Source: Chitinophaga pinensis (lineage in GTDB: Bacteria; Bacteroidota; Bacteroidia; Chitinophagales; CAMDFR01). Taken from it: DNA of 36,298 nt. Under the pieces are notes generated by a model. It did not search any database, was not told the origin of the DNA, and saw only the letters and a list, made by a program, of their open reading frames with translations. The position numbers and the translations under genes were made by a program. The DNA lies in assembly GCA_945860705.1 (NCBI GenBank), contig CAMART010000032.1, positions 1-36,298 on the forward strand, read 5' to 3'. Of this stretch, positions 1-6,411 are shown piece by piece; the stretch's first letter is position 1, and every line of letters starts with the position of its first letter.

Positions 1-355
1 AAAAATCAAAAAATATAGCAATGTGAAATGTGTAATACGAGAAACTATACAAAATAAACAAGGTGCTATTACTGGAGCTATAGAATACTACAAAGTAGGA
101 TTTAATACTAGTACAAAAGCAAATTCATATCAGCTTTTGCAGGCTATGCCATATAACGAAAATCTAGTATTTACAAATATATTTGCTACAGCACAGGGAG
201 ACCAAAGAGCACTGACTGAAGATAGTAGAAGAAAAATAGGTGGAAGACCACTACCATTTCCTAGCAATATACAAATGGTAATGGATGCAAGTAATATACT
301 AAAAGGAAGATTGAGTGAAGCAGTGAGAATAAATCAAAATATGGTATTAAACTAA
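1..355 (+). CDS. Unidentified protein, C-terminal part only
   Basis: The reading frame is open to the left edge of the window, so this is the last ~118 residues of a longer protein; the GTG at 23 need not be the true start. The segment has no signal peptide, membrane segment or repeat. It contains a basic stretch (SRRKIGG) followed by a proline-rich turn (RPLPFPS), and ends in a likely helix. I do not recognise a family. It converges on the TerB-like gene with a gap of four bases and no room for a terminator. The AT-rich codon use matches the neighbouring genes. Confidence 0.6.
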   Translation, partial: KIKKYSNVKCVIRETIQNKQGAITGAIEYYKVGFNTSTKANSYQLLQAMPYNENLVFTNIFATAQGDQRALTEDSRRKIGGRPLPFPSNIQMVMDASNILKGRLSEAVRINQNMVLN

Positions 356-359
356 AAAA

Positions 360-719
360 TTAGTCATTTCCATTTCCCCATTTTTCAAACAATTCATTTA
401 AGAATTTATTTTCTTCTGGAGTAATAACTCTGTCTGATTTTGCAAGTTTCATGGCAAAAGAAATCAATTCATTTCTTTCTTTTTCATCACTATCTGAATA
501 AAAATCATTCATAGCATTTTGATAATTGCTCATAAAATCTTCAGGTTTTATAGTAGAAAGAAGTGCTAATTCATTGTCTAAATCAGTTGTAAATGGAAAC
601 TGCTCTACTAACCAATCTCTGATTACTAAATCTTCTTCTACATGAAATCTATTATCTACAGCAGATAAAATCATTAACAAATGATATCCAGCTAACGGTT
701 TATTTAATTTACGACTCAT
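360..719 (-). CDS. TerB-like small helical protein
   Basis: A 119-residue, probably all-helical cytoplasmic protein with no signal peptide. The opening (AGYHLLMILSAVDNRFHVEED) and closing (FAMKLAKSDRVITPEENKFLNEL) segments are the two acidic helix-turn repeats seen in TerB/DjlA-N-type domains, each placing Asp/Glu residues where metal could bind. Members are named after tellurite resistance, but in many bacteria single-domain TerB proteins have no proven role. No other ter genes are nearby, so resistance should not be assumed. The family assignment is by pattern and fairly likely; the function is unknown. An exact -7 box lies on the minus strand at 756-763, giving a leader of about 30 nt. Confidence 0.65.
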   Translation of the reverse strand: MSRKLNKPLAGYHLLMILSAVDNRFHVEEDLVIRDWLVEQFPFTTDLDNELALLSTIKPEDFMSNYQNAMNDFYSDSDEKERNELISFAMKLAKSDRVITPEENKFLNELFEKWGNGND

Positions 720-745
720 AATATTATTTATACGCTAATTTATTA

Positions 746-777
746 TTTGATAATACAAATATATATTTTTACTTTTG
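746..777 (+). promoter_or_regulatory. Bacteroidota-type promoter overlapping the start of the cysteine-rich gene
   Basis: TTTG at 746-749, a 20-base spacer, then TACTTTTG at 770-777 match the Bacteroidota primary sigma pattern (TTTG, N17-23, TAnnTTTG) in full. The expected transcription start is about 6-7 bases downstream, at or just inside the ATG at 781, so the transcript would be nearly leaderless. Confidence 0.6.
756..763 (-). promoter_or_regulatory. Minus-strand -7 box for the TerB-like gene
   Basis: Read on the minus strand this is TATATTTG, an exact TAnnTTTG. It would start a transcript near 750 with a ~30-nt leader to the ATG at 719. I see no clear -33 TTTG. It lies within the plus-strand promoter spacer, so the two genes share a compact divergent promoter. 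Confidence 0.4.
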
Positions 778-780
778 TAT

Positions 781-1215
781 ATGTTTATTTTTTGCAGAAA
801 AATAAAAAATCTTTCAGTTGTACTATCACTACTAGTGATGGTAATATCTTGTGGTGCGTCTATACAGATGCATACATGTAATAGTGAAGGTATAAGTGTA
901 GTTAGCATTAATAAGATAACTTCTGAATCTTCTTGTGGAGATTGTTGTGATAAACATGACATTAAACTTTCATTTAAAAAAGATAATTGCTGTGAAGATA
1001 AATTTGTAAGTGCTTTTTTCAAAGCAAATAGCAATCATAGTATTGAAAATTTTGTATTTAAAAAACATTTTTTTACTCAAAATATTTTCAAATCATTTTC
1101 AATAAATACTATCCGTATTTTAGATACTAAATATACATTCGATTCTTACATATCCTTTATCCCCATAAGGTATAGCAATACACTACTGATTTCAAAGTGT
1201 GTATTCAATATTTGA
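781..1215 (+). CDS. HYC_CC_PP-type cysteine-rich secreted protein
   Basis: A 144-residue exported protein counted from the ATG at 781. Residues 11-24 form a hydrophobic export segment. The mature part carries His-Thr-Cys at 31-33, Cys52, a CC pair at 55-56 and a second CC pair at 70-71, the layout that gives the Bacteroidota HYC_CC_PP family its name. Tyr is replaced by Thr in the first motif and I see no Pro-Pro. Cys/His clusters suggest soft-metal (copper-like) binding, but the family's function is not established. It lies 60 bases upstream of a TonB-dependent receptor and is probably co-transcribed with it. A TTG at 775 in the same frame is an alternative start but overlaps the promoter box, so 781 is preferred. 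Confidence 0.7.
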   Translation: MFIFCRKIKNLSVVLSLLVMVISCGASIQMHTCNSEGISVVSINKITSESSCGDCCDKHDIKLSFKKDNCCEDKFVSAFFKANSNHSIENFVFKKHFFTQNIFKSFSINTIRILDTKYTFDSYISFIPIRYSNTLLISKCVFNI

Positions 1216-1275
1216 TTAATAAATAAATATTGCAGAAATGCGAAATTTGTTATTTAATTAAATCTAAAAAATAAA

Positions 1276-3492
1276 ATGAAAATATACATAATCATACTTT
1301 TAAGTATGTGGTCTATTATTATTCATGCACAAAAAAATATAAGCGGAATAGTACTAGACTATAGTCAAAAAAACAAATCACCAATAGAAGGTGCTACAAT
1401 ATATAGTATAGAAGAACCTTCTAAATACACTCAAACTGGTGCGGATGGAAAATTCATACTAAATATCAGTGATGAAACAAAACGAATAGTAACTACTTTG
1501 ATTAACTACTATAGCGATACTCTAATAGTAAAAAATGAAGCAAACTACTATGAAATAGGGCTTACACAAAAATCGCTCAAAGAAATAACTATCAGCGGAG
1601 GTAGTTCTGCGCGAAATATGGAACAAACTATGAATATGGAAACCATAGGACTAAAAGAAATACGAAGTGCTGCTTGTTGCAATCTGAGTGAGGCATTTGA
1701 AAAAAATGCGAGTGTAGATGTAGTATATAGCGATGCAGTATCTGGAGCAAAAGAAATAAAAATGCTTGGTTTAGATGGATATTACACACAAGTACTTGTA
1801 GGAAATCAAACATCTATTCGTGGGCTCAACAATACATTTGGTCTACAATACATACCAGGTCAGTGGATGAAAGGAATCTCTGTGACAAAAGGAATCGGTT
1901 CTGTAGTAAATGGATATGAAAGCATAACTGGTCAGATAAATGTAGAAAATAAAAAACCTTGGAACAGCGATATATTTAGTCTTAATTTCTTTGGAACGCA
2001 CCAAGGATATCTTGAACTAAATGCAGATTTTTCTTATAGACTGAGTGATAAATTAAGCACTATAGCTCTTGTGCACGGTGAAGCTCATCCTGTACTCAAT
2101 GATTTCAATAAAGATAATTTTAGTGATCATCCAAGATATTGGCAGACCAATATTGCTAATGTATGGAAGTACAATAGTGAAAATTTTGAAGCGGATTTCG
2201 GCGCACAAGTAATCGTAGAAAATAGAGATGCTGGACAGCTAGCATATTTAAAAAATCAAGACAAACTAAATCCTGCATATGGAATAGCCATAGACAACAG
2301 AAGGTATGAGGTATTTGCAAAAACAGGATTTATATTTGACCATGACAAAAGCTTAGGTATTCAGTATAAATTTTTCAGACATGAGCAAAATGCATTTTTT
2401 GGCTTCAATGAATATAAAGGTGTACAACACTTTGCTAATATCAATATGATTTATCAAACAGAAATTATAGACCATAACAATATTTTGAGAATTGGTGCCT
2501 CTTATACTTTTGATGACTACAACGAAAAATATAATGAGCTCAGTAGAAAAAGAAGAGAACATGTACCAGGACTTTTTGCTGAATACTCCTATAAATATTT
2601 ACGAAAAATAGATTTGATTGCGGGTTTGAGAGTAGACTACAACTCGTTTTTTGGCACATTTGTATCACCAAGAATACACCTTAAATATAGTCCTAGGGAG
2701 AGTATTGGCATACGAATAAGTGCTGGCAAAGGCTATAGAAGCGCTAATATTTTTGCAGAAAATATGGGTATTTTTACAAGCAGTAGAAGCTTGGAAATAG
2801 CTTCAAATCTAAATTATGAAAGCGCATGGAATTATGGACTTTCAGTATCTAAAAAGTTTCTCGTAAAAGGCAAAAAGGAATTGGTCTTTAGTGTAGACTT
2901 ATATAGAACAGATTTTCAAAAACAAATAATAGCAGACAGAGAAGATGTAGATAAAATTCGTTTTTATAATCTAGATGGAAAATCGTATGCCAATAGCCTA
3001 CAAATAGAAGCTACTTATGAAATACTTCCGGGTTTTACTTCTAAAATTGCTTGGAAATACGATGATGTATGGGTACAATATAAAGATGGATTGAAAAGAA
3101 AACCATTATTGCCTATTTTTAAACTATTAGGAAATCTGAACTATACTACTAAGAACAAAAAGTGGATGTTTAATCTCACTTGCCAATATTTTAGCAAAAC
3201 TAGGATACCTAGTACAGAAAAAAATAGCGAAGCTTATAGGTTACCTGCTTATTCAAAAGGTTTTATAAATTTACTAAGTCAAATAAATTATTTCATCAAT
3301 AAAAGATTTGAAGTATACTTGGGAAGTGAAAACATGTTGAACTATATGCAACCTAATGCCATTATTGATGCACAAAATCCTTTTGGCAATAATTTTGATG
3401 CTTCTTTGATATATGGCCCAGTAGATGGTATAAGAATATACGCTGGATTTAGATATAACCTTCCGTATGCTAAAGGAGATAGGAAAAAATAG
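1276..3492 (+). CDS. TonB-dependent outer-membrane receptor with Cys-Cys plug
   Basis: A 738-residue receptor. Residues 1-18 form a signal peptide ending HAQ. Residues ~20-95 form a carboxypeptidase-regulatory-like (CarboxypepD_reg) domain (ISGIVLDYSQ...PIEGATIYS). The plug spans ~100-230, and the rest is a 22-strand barrel with a terminal aromatic-rich strand (IYAGFRYNLPY). The plug has an uncommon Cys134-Cys135 pair in AACCNLSEAFEKN. This version of the receptor is, to my knowledge, commonly found with HYC_CC_PP and HMA proteins in Bacteroidota. Size and domain order are normal for the family. Copper or a related soft metal is the inferred substrate, from the cysteines and neighbours only. 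No TonB/ExbBD genes are in the window. Confidence 0.85.
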   Translation: MKIYIIILLSMWSIIIHAQKNISGIVLDYSQKNKSPIEGATIYSIEEPSKYTQTGADGKFILNISDETKRIVTTLINYYSDTLIVKNEANYYEIGLTQKSLKEITISGGSSARNMEQTMNMETIGLKEIRSAACCNLSEAFEKNASVDVVYSDAVSGAKEIKMLGLDGYYTQVLVGNQTSIRGLNNTFGLQYIPGQWMKGISVTKGIGSVVNGYESITGQINVENKKPWNSDIFSLNFFGTHQGYLELNADFSYRLSDKLSTIALVHGEAHPVLNDFNKDNFSDHPRYWQTNIANVWKYNSENFEADFGAQVIVENRDAGQLAYLKNQDKLNPAYGIAIDNRRYEVFAKTGFIFDHDKSLGIQYKFFRHEQNAFFGFNEYKGVQHFANINMIYQTEIIDHNNILRIGASYTFDDYNEKYNELSRKRREHVPGLFAEYSYKYLRKIDLIAGLRVDYNSFFGTFVSPRIHLKYSPRESIGIRISAGKGYRSANIFAENMGIFTSSRSLEIASNLNYESAWNYGLSVSKKFLVKGKKELVFSVDLYRTDFQKQIIADREDVDKIRFYNLDGKSYANSLQIEATYEILPGFTSKIAWKYDDVWVQYKDGLKRKPLLPIFKLLGNLNYTTKNKKWMFNLTCQYFSKTRIPSTEKNSEAYRLPAYSKGFINLLSQINYFINKRFEVYLGSENMLNYMQPNAIIDAQNPFGNNFDASLIYGPVDGIRIYAGFRYNLPYAKGDRKK

Positions 3493-3497
3493 TTTTG

Positions 3498-3513
3498 TCA
3501 CGCCTTGGCGTGA
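3498..3513. repeat. Short palindrome after the receptor gene
   Basis: TCACGCC and GGCGTGA flank a two-base centre, giving a 7-bp inverted repeat six bases after the receptor stop codon. It is GC-rich in an AT-rich gap. No T-run follows on the plus strand, so it is not a standard intrinsic terminator. It could be an mRNA 3'-end stabiliser or a short repeat. Confidence 0.5.
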
Positions 3514-3551
3514 TTGAGTTCTGAATTAAAAATTAAGAAATCTCTAACTTG

Positions 3552-3559
3552 TAATTTTG
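3552..3559 (+). promoter_or_regulatory. -7 box ahead of the HMA gene
   Basis: TAATTTTG is an exact TAnnTTTG. It would start transcription near 3566, leaving a ~47-nt leader before the ATG at 3613. No convincing -33 TTTG lies 17-23 bases upstream, so this is a partial match. It suggests the HMA and LOG genes may be expressed separately from the receptor. Confidence 0.35.
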
Positions 3560-3612
3560 CTATAAGAAATAACAATCACAACAAACATTAATTAATTAAA
3601 AAATAAAAAACA

Positions 3613-3966
3613 ATGAAAAATTTAAAATCAATCAGTATCGCAATCATTTTAGTAATGATATCATTTGTAAGTTTTGCTGGAAAAACCAGTAAAATAATGA
3701 TAAAAACATCTGGACAATGTGGCATGTGTAAAACAAAAATTGAATCTAGTGTAAAAGCACTTAATGGCACTTCATCTGCTTACTACAATGAAGCCAATTC
3801 AAAAGTATTGGTAAAATACGATGCAGCAAAAACCAACCCTGATGCTATAAGACAAGCAATATCAAAAGCTGGATATGATGCTGATAATGTGATGGCAGTG
3901 AAAGCAGCACATGATGCATTGCCAAAATGTTGTCAAAAAGGTCAAGTTTGTACAGATGGTAAATAA
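3613..3966 (+). CDS. Secreted heavy-metal-associated (HMA) domain protein
   Basis: A 117-residue exported metallochaperone-like protein. Residues 1-22 form a signal peptide (ends SFAG). Residues ~27-95 form an HMA fold with the Cu(I)-type motif GQCGMCKTK (Cys36, Cys39) and the usual ending AGYDAD. A short tail adds LPKCCQKGQVC (Cys106, Cys107, Cys113), a second possible thiol site outside the core domain. Cytoplasmic CopZ proteins lack a signal peptide, so this one would act in the periplasm. It follows the receptor by 120 bases and abuts the LOG gene. Metal identity (Cu(I), Hg or Zn) cannot be read from the motif alone; copper is most likely. Confidence 0.85.
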   Translation: MKNLKSISIAIILVMISFVSFAGKTSKIMIKTSGQCGMCKTKIESSVKALNGTSSAYYNEANSKVLVKYDAAKTNPDAIRQAISKAGYDADNVMAVKAAHDALPKCCQKGQVCTDGK

Positions 3967-4557
3967 ATGAGAACAATCTGTATATTTTGTGCTTCAGGAA
4001 AAGAATATATAGCTCCTTTTGCATCTAAAACGGATGAACTAGTTAGCTATTGTTCGGCAAACAACATTAGCATCATATATGGTGGTGCAAAAGTAGGACT
4101 CATGGGCTATGTAGCAGATTCATGCCATAAAATGAATGTACCAATAACAGGTATAATCACGGAACAAATCGTAGCGCATGAATTGCAACATGAAAACGTA
4201 TCACCTATGCACATAACAAATGATATGCACTCTAGAAAAAAAATGATGTACGACCTGAGTGATGCATTTATTGTATTGCCAGGCTCGATTGGCACTTTAG
4301 ATGAATTTTTTGAAGTATTATGTTGGTCAAAAATACATATACATGAAAAAGCAATTGGGGTGCTCAACATAGATGGTTATTATGATAAGCTTATAGAGTT
4401 TATAGAAGAAAAAGTAGCTCAAAAACTTATGGATGCAGACATATTAAATTACTTTGAGATAGATTCTGATGTATTGAATTTGTTAAATAAAATGAGGCAA
4501 TGGGAGCGACCTACACACTCTAACCTTACTACAGAAAGAGAAAAACTAAAAAAATAA
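3967..4557 (+). CDS. LOG-family cytokinin riboside 5'-monophosphate phosphoribohydrolase-like protein
   Basis: A 196-residue cytoplasmic Rossmann-fold protein of the TIGR00730/LOG family, whose characterised members cleave the N-glycosidic bond of nucleoside 5'-monophosphates. Visible signatures are IIYGGAKVGLMG (~36-47), Arg90-Lys91 in MHSRKKMM, and PGSIGTLDE at 105-113. The usual motif is PGGxGTxxE, so Ser107 replaces the second glycine; the catalytic Glu113 is kept. The ATG follows the HMA stop codon with no gap, so translation is probably coupled. No functional link to metal handling is known. Length is normal for the family. Confidence 0.8.
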   Translation: MRTICIFCASGKEYIAPFASKTDELVSYCSANNISIIYGGAKVGLMGYVADSCHKMNVPITGIITEQIVAHELQHENVSPMHITNDMHSRKKMMYDLSDAFIVLPGSIGTLDEFFEVLCWSKIHIHEKAIGVLNIDGYYDKLIEFIEEKVAQKLMDADILNYFEIDSDVLNLLNKMRQWERPTHSNLTTEREKLKK

Positions 4558-4565
4558 TTATTTTC

Positions 4566-4597
4566 TTGTGTGTTTTAGGGAGATTTTTGTATATTTG
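4566..4597 (+). promoter_or_regulatory. Promoter of the rpsP-rimM-trmD operon
   Basis: TTG at 4566-4568 and TATATTTG at 4590-4597 are separated by 21 bases, fitting the Bacteroidota promoter pattern. Transcription would start near 4603, giving a ~39-nt leader to the rpsP ATG at 4642. The -33 element lies just downstream of the LOG stop codon. Confidence 0.55.
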
Positions 4598-4641
4598 CAG
4601 TGAAATATTTCAATAAACCATTTAACAATTAATTTGTAAAA

Positions 4642-5184
4642 ATGCCAGTAAGATTAAGACTTCAGAGACACGGTCGTTCAAAAAGACCATTTTATTTTAT
4701 CGTAGCAGCAGATTCGCGTTCACCTAGAGATGGTGCGTATATCGAAAGAGTAGGTGATTACAATCCACTAACAGTACCAGCTACAATCAACATTGACACA
4801 GACAAAGCATTTGACTGGATCATGAAAGGTGCAGAACCTACTAACACTGTAAAAAAGATTTTGACATACAAAGGTATTTTGTATAAAAAACACTTATATA
4901 GAGGTGTAAGAAAAGATGCATTTACACAAGAAGAAGCAGACAAAAAATTTGCTGATTGGGTAGAAAGCAAAAAAGGTAGTATCTCTGATAGAATAGATGC
5001 ATTGAATGCAGCTAAAAAAGAAGCTAGAGATTTACGTATTGCAGCTGAAAATGCTAAAAGAACTGCAAGAACTGCAGCTAAAGTAGCAGAAGCAACTCCT
5101 GCAGAAGAAACATCTACAGAAGAAAATGTAGCACCTACAGAAACTGAAGGAACTACAGAAGAAGGTACTGCAGCAGCAGAATAA
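4642..5184 (+). CDS. rpsP: 30S ribosomal protein S16
   Basis: The first ~85 residues are the conserved S16 core (MPVRLRLQRHGRSKRPFYFI, DSRSPRDGAYIERVGDYNP), which binds 16S rRNA during early 30S assembly. The protein is 180 residues, about twice the size of the E. coli protein. The extra C-terminal half is a Lys/Arg/Ala-rich likely helix (~110-150) followed by an acidic Glu/Thr/Ala tail. Long tails are usual for S16 in Bacteroidota. It is the first gene of an operon with rimM and trmD; rplS, which closes the E. coli version of this operon, is absent here. Confidence 0.97.
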   Translation: MPVRLRLQRHGRSKRPFYFIVAADSRSPRDGAYIERVGDYNPLTVPATINIDTDKAFDWIMKGAEPTNTVKKILTYKGILYKKHLYRGVRKDAFTQEEADKKFADWVESKKGSISDRIDALNAAKKEARDLRIAAENAKRTARTAAKVAEATPAEETSTEENVAPTETEGTTEEGTAAAE

Positions 5185-5212
5185 TATTCAACTAACATTA
5201 GCTAAATAGGCA

Positions 5213-5725
5213 ATGACTAAACATGAGGCTTACCAACTGGTTTTACACAGAGGTAAGCCTCATGGCTTTAAAGGGCAAATAAAATTTCAATTTGCTCATG
5301 AACTTCAAGAAGAATTTATAGATATAGAACATTTGTACGTTTTGCAAAATGGAGAGTATATCCCCTATTTTGTTGAAGAGCTTTCATATCAGAATGAAAA
5401 ATATTGCATCATAAAACTAGAAGACATAAATGATGACAAGAATAAAATTCAAAACTTATACATCTCTTCAACTGATATAGAAAATTACATAATAGAAGAA
5501 GAGGAAGATTATTACGCAGGATTTGAAGCTAGTGATATCAATCATGGAATACTTGGATCTATATTACGTATAGAAGAACTTCCAGCACAAGAACTAGCAG
5601 TAGTATTATATAATAACAAAGAAATGATGATACCTATGGTAGATGAATATATAGTATCTATTGATGAAACTAAAAAAACTATATTATTTAATCTTCCAGA
5701 TGGATATTTAGAAATATACAAATAA
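5213..5725 (+). CDS. rimM: Ribosome maturation factor RimM
   Basis: A 170-residue 16S rRNA-processing factor that binds S19 and helps mature the 30S head. The N-terminal barrel shows the conserved GKPHGFKGQIKFQF (~14-27), and the C-terminal PRC-barrel-like half ends in VDEYIVSIDETKKTILFNLPDGYLEIY. Length is normal. It starts 28 bases after rpsP and ends 8 bases before trmD. The first 18 codons contain a perfect 13-bp inverted repeat (5222-5264) that could lower translation of this gene relative to rpsP. Confidence 0.95.
   Translation: MTKHEAYQLVLHRGKPHGFKGQIKFQFAHELQEEFIDIEHLYVLQNGEYIPYFVEELSYQNEKYCIIKLEDINDDKNKIQNLYISSTDIENYIIEEEEDYYAGFEASDINHGILGSILRIEELPAQELAVVLYNNKEMMIPMVDEYIVSIDETKKTILFNLPDGYLEIYK
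5222..5264 (+). promoter_or_regulatory. Perfect 13-bp hairpin in the 5' coding region of rimM
   Basis: CATGAGGCTTACC (5222-5234) and GGTAAGCCTCATG (5252-5264) are exact reverse complements around a 17-nt loop. The stem begins six bases after the rimM start codon, where it could hinder ribosome entry or transit. Two codons in the arms, GAG (Glu) and AAG (Lys), are the less-used synonyms in this AT-rich genome, as expected if pairing is selected. The regulatory role is inferred. Confidence 0.6.
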
Positions 5726-5733
5726 CAATCTCA

Positions 5734-6411
5734 ATGCTTCACATAGATATCATCACAGCAGTTCCAGCGCTACTCGAGAGTCCATTTGCACATTCTATTC
5801 TCAAAAGAGCAAAAGATAAAAATTTATTAAATGTAAACATTATAAATCTTAGAGATTTTGGATTGGGAAAACATCAACAAATAGACGACTACCAATATGG
5901 TGGAGGTGCTGGCATGGTGATGATGTGTGAACCATTATCTAAATGTATAGAGAGCCTCAAAGCAAACATAATATATGATGAAATCATATACATGACTCCA
6001 GATGGCGCTACTTACAATCAAAAGACAGCTAACACCCTATCATTAAAAAATAATATATTAATCATTTGTGGTCACTATAAAGGCATAGACCAAAGAATAA
6101 GAGATATGTACGTGACTATGGAAATATCTATAGGCGACTATGTATTGAGTGGTGGTGAATTAGGCGCTGCAATATTAGTAGATTCTATTGGTAGACTTAT
6201 ACCTGGAGTATTAAGTGATGAAACATCTGCACTGACCGATTCATTTCAAGATAACTTGCTAGCCCCACCTGTATATACAAGACCCGAAGAATTTAATGGA
6301 TTGAAAGTGCCTGAGGTATTACTAAATGGACACTTTAAAATGATAGACGAATGGAGACAAGATGAATCATTTAAAAGAACTCAAGAAAGACGGCCAGATT
6401 TATTAGATTAA
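5734..6411 (+). CDS. trmD: tRNA (guanine-N1-)-methyltransferase TrmD
   Basis: A 225-residue SPOUT-class enzyme that makes m1G37 in tRNAs reading CNN/GNN-type codons and prevents +1 frameshifting. Visible signatures are the DYQYGGGAGMVMMCEP loop (~51-66), IICGHYKGIDQRIRD (~110-124) and the deep-knot segment SIGDYVLSGGELGA (~131-144). The C-terminal helical domain ends ERRPDLL as usual. It acts as a homodimer on S-adenosylmethionine. It is the last gene of the rpsP operon. Its stop codon overlaps that of the convergent histidine kinase gene by four bases. Confidence 0.97.
   Translation: MLHIDIITAVPALLESPFAHSILKRAKDKNLLNVNIINLRDFGLGKHQQIDDYQYGGGAGMVMMCEPLSKCIESLKANIIYDEIIYMTPDGATYNQKTANTLSLKNNILIICGHYKGIDQRIRDMYVTMEISIGDYVLSGGELGAAILVDSIGRLIPGVLSDETSALTDSFQDNLLAPPVYTRPEEFNGLKVPEVLLNGHFKMIDEWRQDESFKRTQERRPDLLD

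Noticed and set aside
360-719. Tellurite-resistance determinant
   Set aside because: Only a TerB-like fold is visible; no other ter genes are nearby, so a resistance role is unsupported.
735-1034. 99-residue minus-strand open frame over the cysteine-rich gene
   Set aside because: Overlaps the better-supported HYC_CC_PP gene and its promoter; product shows no recognisable feature.
4758-5198. 146-residue open frame on the minus strand over rpsP
   Set aside because: Antisense shadow of the rpsP tail; its Ala/Ser/Val-rich product mirrors the Ala/Glu-rich S16 extension and has no domain.
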